Below, piece by piece: positions 52,626 through 64,000 of a stretch of 64,000 nucleotides of DNA. The position numbers and the translations under genes are program-made. The stretch lies in assembly GCA_016617855.1 (NCBI GenBank), contig JAECUM010006763.1, forward strand, positions 62,001 through 126,000, written 5' to 3'. The notes beneath the pieces are model-generated. The model saw only the letters and a list, made by a program, of their open reading frames with translations. It was not told the origin of the DNA and ran no database searches. The stretch's first letter is position 1; the number at the start of each line of letters is the position of its first letter. This DNA comes from Megalonaias nervosa. Taxonomy: Eukaryota; Mollusca; Bivalvia; Unionida; Unionidae.

Positions 52626-55600
52626 ACAGTAAGTGTGATTTCAGGTAAACAACATAGACCCACCATCTGCTGGTGCATGATGCATTGGAAAATCTGGATG
52701 TTATTTACAGTGGTATGTGCCTTCAACATTATAAATATGGTACAAGTGCCCTATCTAAATGTTTGGAAACTGAATCAAATTTAGTGCAGATTCCATCACT
52801 ACTGACTGGAAACAAGGAAAATATAAATTTGAGGAAGAAAACTATAAGAGTTTTAGTAAAACTAGGGCCCATTCCTACTTGGACTTTTGGAGGCCTATCA
52901 AAACATGAAGGTACTGGTTCAATTACTGCATTTCACTATGTAGTAAAATGAGATAATTGGTCCTATTTTACTTAAATTATGAATGACATCATCTTGAAAT
53001 CTCGACTAATGAGAATCTCTTTTTCGCTGGCAATGTGAAATCTAAATCTGTGTCAGGAAAGTTTAGTTTCACTTCATATATGGTGTACATTGCAAAACAT
53101 ATCTTTGCCTACATAGGTTATTCCAGTGATAAAGAAGATAAGTTTTTAATCTCCTTCTAATCCAGTTGTTTTAGTCTCAGGACACAAATCTAAAAAATCT
53201 AAAATAGTAGTCAATATTACTGCAATTCTCCAGTGGTAAATCCATGCTTGAAGATAAGCCCATCCTATTTACAAGCACTGGTACATTTGTATCCAAGGAA
53301 ACCTTGCCTATTACATCCCATCCTATTTACAAGTCAGGACCCCTTGGTGTATCATGGGACCATAACAAAGAGTCCAAAATGGACCTGATATAACTCACTG
53401 GAATAGATGACATATGTTGGGTTGTGAATGTACATTCATGTATCATGTAGAGGAGAAAGAAAGGCTTAAATTGGAATACATAGCTGCTACATTGTCTGTC
53501 AATGCTGATGATGTTTATCTCATTTCCTTGACCATATATCGCATTCTCTGCATATAAAGGACAAGTAATTTATACAGTTAGAATTCTCCACTAGACCTCT
53601 TCCTGCTCCTGTTGATTAGGTTCTGATTAATAACTTTGAAACTGTTCATAGCCCCACCTTTAAAGTATTTGGCTATTATAAGCAGAGTTAATCTGTGCAA
53701 TCAATCATGGATTCTTGAGTGTGTCCTTACCCTCTCCTACCTCACCCTTGAAGCTCCACTGTGGAGTCAAACTTGGAACCACTGAAATCCCCACATTAAT
53801 ATGCATCAATGTTGCTTGTAATCAAATTCTTCTCAGGTGTAAGCTTAGACACCAAATCTGATTGAAAATGATGAGAATTACTGAAGCCTTGAGAGGGTTC
53901 ATATGCAAGTGTTGATGAATGGACAACACATAGCAGATGATGGACAAAAGGCCATTACCAAATGCTCACTGGGTCATCAACATGATGAAATAAAAATCAT
54001 TAAGTATCGGCCATTCGTACACCAGTTATTTGCAATCTCCTCCCCGTTCTGCTCCAGTACATGCGGTGGAGCATTATAACTTGACATCTCATGGAACTAA
54101 TGTAAAACCTAGTCACTTTAATGCATATTTTGTTTATGGATTAAGAGTACAGTGTTAACTGTAAACATTTTATTGAATTCCCTAGTTAAATGGTAAAATA
54201 ATGAAACATTTCTGAAAAGATCAACAGGCACTTTCTTGCTCTGAATGAATAGAAAATCAAGGAATACTCATTGCTATTCAAGGAATACTCATTGCTATTG
54301 CCTGGTGAAATCCCAGTAGGTGGTGGTTGGAAAGAAAATGCTCTGAAAATACAGCACATGTCTTGAGGAATATGACTACAACAAAACAATCAAGAAATGT
54401 ATTTCTAATTTTAAAAATTAGTAAATGGTAGACAACAGGTAAATAATATTATGATAGATCTGGCAAAAAAGACATATTCTTCAATCATTTAGATTAAGTA
54501 CTATATTTTTATATTATAAATACATGAATAAATAATACTAAATTTGAATTTTTTTTTGGTCTAAAACACAAATACTTTGGTGACATCCCTTGGTAAATAT
54601 TGTTTCCCAGGATATAGGAAATAATAAATCATGACCAAATATGGCATGTTGCTAAAAGTGGAATATTTCTTTGTAAATTCTCAACAAAAGCTATTATACG
54701 CAAGATTAATACTTCTAAGAGCATAATCCTTTAGCTGATGGAATTCAGATTATTTCTGCTCCCTTAATTAAGTATGAATCAAATAATCCATGAAATTGAC
54801 TGTACAGTGCAATTTGTTAAATATCTACTGAAATTAATTCCCTAAATTGGCAATTACCTTAATTCATATCAAAAGGAAGATAAAGAAACTATGCATTCAA
54901 ATTAATTTATGCATGTTCCAAGTAAATTATATCTTAAACAATACCTATAAATATTAATGCTACAAAAGTAACCTCAGTTATAGGAAATCACAGAAAATAC
55001 CATTTATAAATATTACAGTTAAGAATTTTTTAAAAAAAAGGTATGCAAAGATACGAAATTAGTGACTGCCATGAACAGATCTTGTTATATACTCCAAATA
55101 ATCATACAAATTTCAAGATGCTGATCTGGTGGTTATCATGAGTCAATGCAGTTGGTTTCTTTTTAAAAAGTATGTACAGGTGTATTGTTATGTTATAAAT
55201 TACCTAAAACATATCCTGGTATATGTTACATTACAAATATATCAATGACACTGATGAATGACTAGTTGAAATACTCTACATGACAGATTAACATGGATAA
55301 ATTAACTCATTTCTGGGGACAAATCTTTGTTGTGACAAATGTATACATCTAATTTGTCACATTTTATGTTAAGTATACTTTCAGTATTTATGGTGAAACC
55401 TCGTTAATCCAGACACTTTTGTTTCTATTTCATACAGATAAATAAAGGATTCAGAATAACAAATTTCTTCAAAACTACAAGACTAATATAACTTCTTATA
55501 ATTCATTAGAAGTTCATATATAGTTATCACAATTATTTATATTTAACAGCCTCTTTAATTTTCTAGTTTTTCTATATGTGATATATATATTTTTATATTT

Positions 55601-56620
55601 TTTATATGTATATAAATATTAAATTTTAATGACTTAATTGATAGAAAATATGTTGCAATATATAATTATTAAAAAGAAATGTCACTACAATGAGTTACTA
55701 GTACATATGCAACTTTTTGTAGCTATAGCTCTTCTATTTTTTTTTTAGGTACATTTTATATTTATTTCATAATCATTTTTATCTGATTTAATGCATTCTG
55801 TTGTCAAAGACATAATTTTAGTATATATATTTTTCAAAGATTTTCAGTTATGTTTTCTTTTCCTCAGGCTGTTCCAAACTGTTTTTTTTTTAGCCATAAG
55901 TAGAAAAACCACCCATCTCCTCCCCTGCAAACTTCCTGTATGACGATCATTACATTTTCTCTTATGCTTATTTCTACCTTGCTAAAAGTAGAAACAATCA
56001 TGAAATTTTGTTGAAAGTCAAAAAGCAGATTGTCTTTAGTAGAACGGTTGTATCAGTGCTGGACTGTATTAGATTCCCACCTAATTTCATCGTAGATGCT
56101 AACAAGTTCTGAAGCTTCAAATGAATCAGGGGTTTCAGAGTCCAAAATAGTGTTTATCGTGTAACAAGTAGTGATGTTATAGTGTTGTTACCAAGACAAC
56201 CTGAGCAACCAGATCTAAACTGAACTTTACTTTATGTCTTTTAAGTCGAATGCTATACGGATGACATATTAACATGACCATGCTTGTTTAAACCCCACAA
56301 AATGATATACCGGTAATCATCAATAACAGATACCGTATAGAGAGTATGCTTCATTGGTATAAAATTTGGCAACGTTATTATGAAAGGGGCTTTAATTTTG
56401 GTCATTTATTGTGGCAATTTTGGATCAAGAGAGGTTATAATATAAAGGTGGTAAATTTTGACAATTTAATTTTGCAATCTCACTATTGATAGCTAACTTT
56501 CTAAGCTTTGTTGTTTGCAGTTTGACTCATCTTACAAGTGAACATATATGGTAGGTACATGTTAAACACTATTAAACATACAATGTTTTTAACATTTGAT
56601 TATTAGATTCTTGAAGCTGA
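52626..56620. other. Unassigned AT-rich DNA
   Basis: A 92-codon plus frame at 52673-52951 has no recognised motif, intron signals or repeats; I do not call it. Nothing else is supported. Confidence 0.45.
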
Positions 56621-56624
56621 TTAC

Positions 56625-56782
56625 TGGTAGAATTAATCCATACAATAAGCAAATTATTGGTAGAATTAATCCATACAATAAGCAAATTATTGGTAGAATT
56701 AATCCATACAATAAGCAAATTATTGGTAGAATTAATCCATACAATAAGCAGATTATTGGTAGAATTAATCCATACAATAAGC
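56625..56782 (+). repeat. 33-bp minisatellite, about 5 copies
   Basis: Monomer ATTATTGGTAGAATTAATCC + ATACAATAAGCAA. The unit is a multiple of three, giving spurious repeated ORFs on both strands. Confidence 0.97.
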
Positions 56783-56794
56783 TGCTTAGCTAAT

Positions 56795-57005
56795 AGGAAA
56801 TCAATGTATAAATAGGAAACAGAAGAACTGACACAAATTGCTACATGTATTTATGGACGGAATATATGATATCAGTGTATAAATAGGAAACAGAAGAACT
56901 GACACAAATTGCTACATGTATCTATGGACGGAATTTAGGAAATCAGTGTATAAATAGGAAACAGAAGAACTGACACAAATTGCTTCAAGTATATATAAAT
57001 GGAAT
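56795..57005 (+). repeat. 71-bp repeat x 2.8
   Basis: Copies start near 56801, 56872 and 56943 with TCA(G/A)TGTATAAATAGG and contain GAAGAACTGACACAAATTGC. Confidence 0.95.
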
Positions 57006-57094
57006 ATAAAATAATGAGATATAATGTCACACAAAGTTAAAAGTCAGTCCTACAGTTGGACATTCTCCATATATGTCTTGAACAAGCTCCTCTT

Positions 57095-57390
57095 CTCTAA
57101 ATCAGTCACAATGTCATACCGGTATATACGGTGTCTTGAGAGTACAAATCAGTCACAATGCCATGTATATGGTGTCTTAAGAGTACAAATCAGTCACAAT
57201 GTCATATATACGGTGTCTTGAGAGTACAAATCAGTCACAATGCCATATATATGGTGTCTTGAGAGTACAAATCAGTCATAATTCATATATATGGTGTCTT
57301 GAGAGTACAAATCAGCCATGTCATATAAATGGTGTCTTGAGAGTACAAATCAGTCACAATGTCATATAAATGGTGTCTTGAGAGTACAAT
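57095..57390 (+). repeat. 41-bp minisatellite, about 7 copies
   Basis: Monomer GTACAAATCAGTCACAATG(T/C) + CATATATA(C/T)GGTGTCTTGAGA, with a few small deletions. Confidence 0.95.
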
Positions 57391-59629
57391 GTAAGGTAAA
57401 AATGACATTTAGATTTTTGTTACTAACCCAATATTGATGATGTCATCTTTATGCCGAGTCCGAATGAAAAACATAGCAGTCCAAAATATATGACACCAGT
57501 TACATTAAACATTGTTGATGGGCCATCATATTTTGTCTAAACTGAGATTAATTAAAGTTCCTATGGAACTCTGTTTCCAGATTCCTTTATCTTCCACAGA
57601 TATGCTGAACAATGTTTTATTCCGAAGGGTTTACAAAAAAGTTCAGACCATAAAAATAAAATCAAATAATTATTCTATCATAAAATGGATAAATAATATT
57701 AATATTTCACTCATCAAATTCAGCATTTGGTATGTTGATAATTACATACTGTTAGAACAACTTGCTAACATAGCCATTATACAGTAGGGAATTCATGATA
57801 GGTATTGAAATCAACAATGATTCCTATGGAAATGTAAGAAATTTAAATGATCTATACATATGGTGAATATAATTGACAGATTGAATATAAAAAAAAAAAT
57901 GACAATTATTGGAAAATATAAAAAAGTGTGAATTCAATTACATAAGAGCAATCACTGCATGATTTCTTACTTCTACATTATACATGTCTCAGAAAATAAA
58001 TTAGATTCCTAGTTTAGATCAAAATTATCAAAAATAACTCTTAAAAAATAAAAGGCATTTCTTTCAAATGGTACATGAGGGAATCAACCCTCTTTAAATA
58101 TAGCCGTTTGACTCCAAATATCATTATGTTCTGCTTGACATTTTCCCAATTTCCTGGAATGATAAAATATATAATGTGATAAAAATGCCATCAAAATCAA
58201 CAAACCAGTCTATCTGATATTTACTGTTCTTATTTTGTCATCATGGCACTATGGGTAGCATGTAACAGCTTGGTGTTACAGCTGTAGTTGAGGATGTACA
58301 CTCTCATCCTGGAAGCCATTTGCTATCATAATAAAGCTCCACAACCATGAATCCTAAACTTTTGACTTTCTATCCATACCAAACAATAAACAAAATCGGA
58401 GACATTTCATATGTAATTCAATGATAACTTCATTGCAGATACTACTTTATCGCAGAGGAAAGTATCTATTGAACAGACCAAACTCCAGCAAAATTACACA
58501 CTATAATAATAATAATAATAATAATAATAAATTCTTTATTCAAAGAGGGTAACTCAGTTTTTTAAACAATAAAAACAATGGTAAACAGAAATAAACACAG
58601 CTAAGAGAAAATGGGCAGCCACTCATGTGTATTGTTGGCCAAAATTTAATGTTAAACCAGGCAGAACAAAAGTGTTTCTGTGCAGAAAATGTTCACTTGT
58701 GCGTATATTACTCTATGGCTAATCACATGAAATTGCTTGGTGTTGTCATAAAGCAATGATTTAATGAAAACATGAAACTTGGACATGACTTATTCAATCT
58801 TATTCTTCTTTTGTTCTTTTCTTTTCCCCTGATGATTGCCTAAACAATATATCTAAATCTCTTTTCCAACATTTAAAAACATTTGTGTTTATTTGGTCAT
58901 TTGTAATGTGCTTTAATTGAAAAACAGAGGATGAGCCGTACTGTTGTACACAGAAGGCTCTTTTTAATACTTTCTGGTTTGACACAGTATAATTGTCAGA
59001 TCCCTACTTTCCAGGTCGGTCTTCATTTAGAAATTAGGAAAGGAAAACAGAACACAACAGCCAGTTTTCTATTTTCAAACACAATTATTGACTGTATCCT
59101 GCACAATGTCCTTTTTTCTTAAATGTCCTTTTTATATAAAGGTCTAATTACAATCAGTATACTTCGACATCAGTGGCTGTTTGGCTCATTTTAGAAAGGC
59201 ATCACACCTAACAGCCTTGAGTAATGATGCTGGTAAGTTTGGATAATCTCACTCTTCATTAATTTTAATGGAAAATTGTGGGAATTTGATTGGAGTAAAT
59301 TTAACCAAAGAAGTGGATGTTTAATCTATCAATCTACACAGTATTCTAGCATAAAAAATGTACATTCTGATGATTGCCTGTTAATTAAAACTAAATACAC
59401 ATGTATTCATCAAGATCATATGAAAACATTTCAACACTTATCTCCTTCATGGTAAAATTAATGTTTGTTTTACATGAGTGAAAAATAAGGAAATATTAAA
59501 ATTTCTGATTTGTTAATTACTGTTCTACAACTGCAAAAACAATTCACATATCACAGATGTATTTTTATTTTCCAAATAAATATTTTATTTTTCTTTGGTC
59601 TGTGCTATCCTACATCATATATTTGGCAC

Positions 59630-59668
<39 letters not shown>

Positions 59669-60059
59669 AAAAAACATGTCAGAAAATACTGTACAAAAAC
59701 ATTCTTTTAACATTTAGCCATCAAACATAATTTACAAAAATATTTTTCACAGTGAGACTAGTGTGTTACATAGAACAGAGTCTGTTATGCGTAAATTCAT
59801 TAAAAGTTCATTTTGTAAAACAAGAGACTCCCTTCTGGTTAAGCCAGCCTTTAATTTCAAATTTTTCCAAATCAGCATGTTTGATTTTTGTAATTTTCAA
59901 ATCATTTTGTTCCATTTTGCAAGACAAAATTTTCACAATGGTCAAGAAATCACTGAAGCTAATATCAAGGAACATGGAAATGTTCCCATATTCTCTATAT
60001 TCTATAGTTATAAGCACTAAATTACTTGAAATGCAGAATTTAAAATTGTTCAATACAGT
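57391..60059. other. Unassigned AT-rich DNA
   Basis: Contains (ATA)n at 58503-58530, which on the minus strand follows an AATAAAGAATTT word (possible LINE 3' tail), and a self-complementary (AAT)n(ATT)n tract at 59628-59668. It lies downstream of the terminal exon at 60060 and may include its 3' UTR. Confidence 0.45.
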
Positions 60060-60214
60060 CTATAGTTTCTTGGTAGGAGTTTTGATCTTGCTGCCATTTT
60101 GAAGAGAGTGGTTCTCTGCTTTTGACCTCTGCGATTCTTTGCTGCCAGGACGGCTTGGTGCTGTCAAGGATGGCTGTCTTTCTGTTTCACTAGAAAGCAT
60201 CTTTTTCAGAGTAT
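60060..60214 (-). CDS. Last coding exon of an unidentified host gene
   Basis: After an acceptor TTTTGAACAG (60215 and above) the minus-strand frame reads TLKKMLSSETERQPSLTAPS, then a Ser/Lys/Arg-rich tail (SRPGSKESQRSKAENHSLQN, KIKTPTKKL) to a TAG at 60062-60060. Codon use is GC-richer than the surroundings and the composition is that of a disordered cytoplasmic C-terminus. The preceding exon must supply one base of the first codon and lies to the right; I could not find it up to 64000. Identity unknown. Confidence 0.5.
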
Positions 60215-61640
60215 CTGTTCAAAATAAAGCACAAGAAAATAAGTTTTAAAATATCTACCTGCTTATAAGTCAGGTCCAACTGCAAACAACATTGACCCTG
60301 ATCTGCAATCACATAATGAACTGGAGATCAGAGTCTGTGTTGTTTCTTGTGCAGATTACCTCTGACAAACTGTACAGATCCAAATCTGCCTGTGACAGCA
60401 GACCTGGGTCAATGCAGTTTGTAGCTATAGCTGACTAATAAACAAGTGTGTATATCAAATGTAGTGTATAATGGATTCGTTTTCATTGTTGAAGAACTAT
60501 GCTGAGCTTAAGAAACAACTGAATCCTTTTAATCTGCATGGATTTATATTATTATGGTTTATGAACAAATCTGATACAACTGAAGATACACACCATGTAT
60601 CTCTAATAAAAAGTCCATGCTTGATGATAATACTGGCCCCCGCCTTAGTTGTTTTTACAAAATGTTTTGCAAACATTTACTTATGGTATCTCTGTCTTAC
60701 ATTCAGCTGACCCCTTACTTTCTGACAAATTTATTAGACTGGATGCCTGGTCTTATTATGGGACAAATTTATTAGACTGGTCTCCTGGACGTATTATGGG
60801 ATAAATGTTGTAGTTTAAGCTTGAAATAACTAACAGACTGGAGCTTTATCTGGAAGGGTAACTTGAAATTTTAGCAAGATAAACAAAATTTAGTCATACA
60901 AACCAAAATACTAAATATTAATGATTTAAATATTAATATGATTATAACACAATCCTTCAAAGACAACCAATAAAACAAATACACACATATGCAGTGGGCT
61001 AAATACAAAATACAAGAAAGATGCCTGATTACTTCTTCATGTAATATGAAAAACACAATGCTTACAGATATGTTCAAATTATATAGCAGCAAGCAAAATC
61101 ATTCACTGCAAATGAAATAAGATGTTTTTCTGATCATAAAATAAATTAAAGTATTTCTCTCATGAAAAGCCCAAGCTGTTATCCTAATAAATTTTTCATA
61201 AAGAAGGGGTGGATTTATTAGTAATTATTTATCAACATTTTGTATTAGAAAAAAGTGGGGGTGGGGGGCATATCATCAGATAAATATGGTATCATACAAG
61301 TCTGTGTACAATGGGAACTGCCTGGACCCTGATCTATCATTGTATAATGAACTAGCAAATTAGGTTCCACACAGTTTGTTCCATTTTGACTAAGCAGATG
61401 GTACAGACACTAAATGAATAATTATGAGATGACAGATCTGGGTCATAGGTGTTTGCAGTTGCCCATGCAATATACATAGCTAATGTGTTATATATACTGT
61501 ATTTATCTGATAATACACCCAAGTTTAATGATCAGCCAATGCACTTTTAAAAAATAAAAAAATCTGGCAAATACTTAATGAGGATATCTTTACGTTATAA
61601 TAAACTCATCCCATACTTTTCGACAAATTTATTAGGCAGA
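60215..61640. other. Unassigned DNA, probably intron of the gene ending at 60060
   Basis: AT-rich with related words at 60700-60800 (GACAAATTTATTAGACTGG, two copies). No exon recognised. Confidence 0.4.
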
Positions 61641-61679
61641 CCTGCTGGTCTTCTCTTGGGAGAAATACTGAAGCTTAAG

Positions 61680-62068
61680 CTTTCAACTTCTGAGAGACTG
61701 GACCTGTATTTGGTTTAAATTCAAACTCCTGACAGACTGGACCTGTATTTGGTTTAAATTCAAACTCCTGACAGACTGGACCTGTATTTGGTTTAAATTC
61801 AAACTCCTGACAGACTGGACCTGTATTTGGTTTAAATTCAAACTCCTGATATATTGGACCTTTATTTGATTTAAATTCAAACTCCAAACAGACTGGACCT
61901 TTAGTTCATTTAAATTAAAATTCCTGACAGACTGGACCTGTATTTGGTTTAAACTGACACTCAAGCATTACAGACTGGACCTGTATTTGGTTTAAATTCA
62001 AACTCCTGACTGGACCTGTATTTGGTTTAAATTCAAACTCATGACAGATTGGACCTTTATTTGGTTTA
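61680..62068. repeat. 39-bp minisatellite, about 10 copies
   Basis: Monomer GACTGGACCTGTATTTGG + TTTAAATTCAAACTCCTGACA. The 13-codon period gives repeated EFEFKPNTGPVCQ-like minus-strand ORFs, which I do not consider genes. Confidence 0.95.
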
Positions 62069-62591
62069 AATAATATTTATTTATGACAAATGTCATTGTA
62101 GAATGTACATCAAATTGAACAAGAGATATGGAGGACTGAGCAACAAGCGTAAGCTTATTTAGAGTTATCTCTTCAGGAACAATATTGATTGTTATATTGT
62201 TGTTGATGTGAATAATGTAGGCATTACACTGCTTATTGAAACATGCTAATGAGGTATTAAAGTAAATTGTAAATATTGTATTATAATAATGTCAGATAGT
62301 AACTAATAAACACTATTAAAGCTACATTAATAAAATCCAAAACACACACATACACACACACAACTAATAAGAGTTTACAGCAGAACCTGTTACTAAATAT
62401 TTGCAAATCAACAAAAGAGGGAGAAAACAAAGAAAAATAAATTATAAAGATGTTGGTACTTATGAAAAAGGGGAGGGTATTATAAAGGAATTTTAACTTT
62501 GGTCTGGGTGGTATATGTTTATACCAGAGACATAACAACTTAACATGAAGACATCAGTAATGATGAGGCAAATTTTTTTACATGTATGGAC

Positions 62592-62871
62592 TGACCACTT
62601 TGGAGGCCTAGAGGTTAGAGTGTCTGCCTCAAATGCAAAAGGTTGTGAGTTCGAATCCCTGCTGAGTCATACCAAAGAGACTTATAAAAATGGTACTGGT
62701 CGGTCGGGTGTCAGGATAATGTGACTGGGTGGGATATGATGCTATATGGCTGTGGCATGATGCCCCAATGCTAGACATCACTATAAACTGCCACAGTGCA
62801 GACATCATAGCGATATGACTGAAAAATTGCTAAAGCTACATTAAAATCCAAACACACACACACACACACAC
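62592..62871 (+). repeat. CA-tailed SINE (family A), copy 3
   Basis: A-box-like AGGCCTAGAGG and B-box-like AGTTCGAATCC, then the family body with an internal deletion after GGTACTGG, ending in (CA)n at about 62850-62871. The flanks ACATGTA..TGGAC (62580-62591) and ACATGTACTTATGGAC (62872-62887) form a probable target duplication with a 4-base indel. Confidence 0.88.
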
Positions 62872-62899
62872 ACATGTACTTATGGACCACCTTGAACAT

Positions 62900-63221
62900 C
62901 TCCTTGTTGACCTAAACTAATTGCAAGTGATTACCTGTTAATAACAATGCTATGTCTGTGATATGGGACAATATTCCTATTGTTCAGTTTCTGAGTGTAA
63001 CATATTTTGTACAGTCTAAGAGAAAATGCTTTGCGGTTTCTGGTTTTCTGCATGAACATGTTGCTAAGTGACAAATTGTTTTTGAAAACATTGTCATTTA
63101 ATAAACAACAACCAAGCCAGACTTTTGTGTGCATAATTTGTCCTAGTTTGTCTCCCTGATGATAATAAATTGTGACTTTTCTTCGATTCATATTTAGGTG
63201 TGATTTAAATGAGTGCAACAA
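62900..63221 (-). mobile_element. LINE fragment (RT C-terminal zinc-binding region)
   Basis: The minus frame MNRRKVTIYYHQGDKLGQIM ... VWLGCCLLNDNVF is the conserved segment just before the Cys/His domain in many non-LTR ORF2 proteins. After a shift near 63075 another frame reads TCSCRKPETAKHFLLDCTKY, a C-x-C...H-x4-C pattern of the zf-RVT type. No RT catalytic motif is left. Confidence 0.7.
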
Positions 63222-64000
63222 AGGGTTGTTTCAAGTTTTCACAGGAAGAACATTTCATTCTTCAAAGACTTTGGTAAAAATTAACTTTGGTAAAGATTTG
63301 TTCTGGGGAAGTGCATTTGAAGCTTTGTTCCATCATGAGATTGTCTATTAATTACCTCCTGGATATTTGGCAGAATCAAGGCCTGCATGTATCATGGAAC
63401 CATACCATGTTACATATTTTAAAAAATTATCATTCTTTGTAGCACCTTTTTTTTTGAAGGTTAACTTAAACTGTCAGTGGACAAAACAAAATCTAGTCAT
63501 TTATTATGCAACATTGGAATCTCAGATTTGATTATAACACAATTCCACAAATACCGTTTATAGAGAAGGGTCCTTTAAAGGGATTGATTCTCTATTGGCC
63601 AAAAAAAGAATTTCCAGGAATTTAAGATAAGACCTTTTTCTATTTAACTGCCAATTAAGTGTTGAAACCATCTCTGATATTCTTGGGTGATAAAATTTTT
63701 AATTCGCCACTCTAGCAATCACACTGGATGTACATTCAACGCCATGAGAAGACTTTTGGTAAAACCCCATTTTGATCTGGCCATTCATTCAGGAGAGTTA
63801 GTGACAAGATTTTTAATATACTGATTGTAGCAACCATACCTTAAGTAGATCAGCACCATTTTCATTCAGGACAAACTATTTATCAAAAGTCTTCTGCTGA
63901 AAACCCGTGTCACCATGACGTTCCATTTAGGATGATAAGCAATAAGATTTTCAAGATGGTCATTGTGGTTGCCATACTGGATGTCAGATTGCCACCATTT
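63222..64000. other. Unassigned DNA with a degenerate repeat
   Basis: From about 63685 to 64000 three degenerate units of 120-150 bases recur, each with a (T/C)AA(A/G)ATTTT(T/C)AA word followed by a CATACTGGATGT-like word. No gene seen. Confidence 0.4.

Noticed and set aside
52673..52951. 92-codon ORF as a gene
   Set aside because: No motif, no neighbouring exon, composition like the surrounding DNA.
61675..61964. Repetitive 70-93 codon ORFs (EFEFKPNTGPVCQ)
   Set aside because: 39-bp minisatellite translated in frame; no evidence of a gene.

Overview
The window looks like nuclear DNA of an invertebrate, most likely a mollusc. It is AT-rich and dense in introns and repeats. It carries spliced host exons, tRNA-derived SINEs, non-LTR retrotransposon pieces and many minisatellites, plus a short run of the AAAGGGAGATAACT word that I associate with mollusc genomes. 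The species is not determined. Nothing bacterial, organellar or CRISPR-like was seen.

Host genes. Five exons of a uridine-cytidine kinase-like 1 gene (UCKL1) lie on the minus strand at 22756-22707, 16209-15902, 7296-7190, 4345-4175 and 1398-1327. All four splice junctions join in phase. The gene runs off the left edge, and its introns (2.8 to 8.6 kb) hold most of the minisatellites, SINEs and LINE pieces of the left third. A last coding exon of a second, unidentified minus-strand gene is at 60214-60060.

The main find is a decayed 17.5 kb Polinton/Maverick (adintovirus-like) element at 25356-42816, just upstream of UCKL1. It has about 205-bp terminal inverted repeats starting with AG and a flanking ATTGC/TATTGC duplication. 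Minus-strand genes on the left are five small uncharacterised proteins and a fibre gene with phage-tail-fibre-like repeats and a discoidin-like end. Then on the plus strand come a packaging ATPase, an unknown virion-type protein, a penton-like protein, a pVI-like membrane-active protein, the major capsid protein, two small basic/hydrophobic proteins, an adenain-like protease, a zinc ribbon, and a zinc-ribbon/PLA2/integrase/chromodomain fusion. The right part has a minus-strand unknown gene, a small plus ORF, a minus-strand HNH homing-endonuclease-like gene, protein-primed DNA polymerase B and a 135-residue ORF. Together these would replicate (POLB), integrate (INT), package (ATPase), build (capsid proteins) and mature (protease) a virion. 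Most genes now have frameshifts or stops, the polymerase has lost a catalytic aspartate, and a SINE with a clear target duplication has inserted after integration.

Right of the element (42.8-64 kb) I see little coding sequence. It holds a hairpin, a second SINE family, many tandem arrays (25, 33, 39, 41, 44, 71 and 80 bp), a possible LTR with a GCGAC-rich array, a tyrosine-recombinase fragment, a LINE fragment and a third copy of the CA-tailed SINE.
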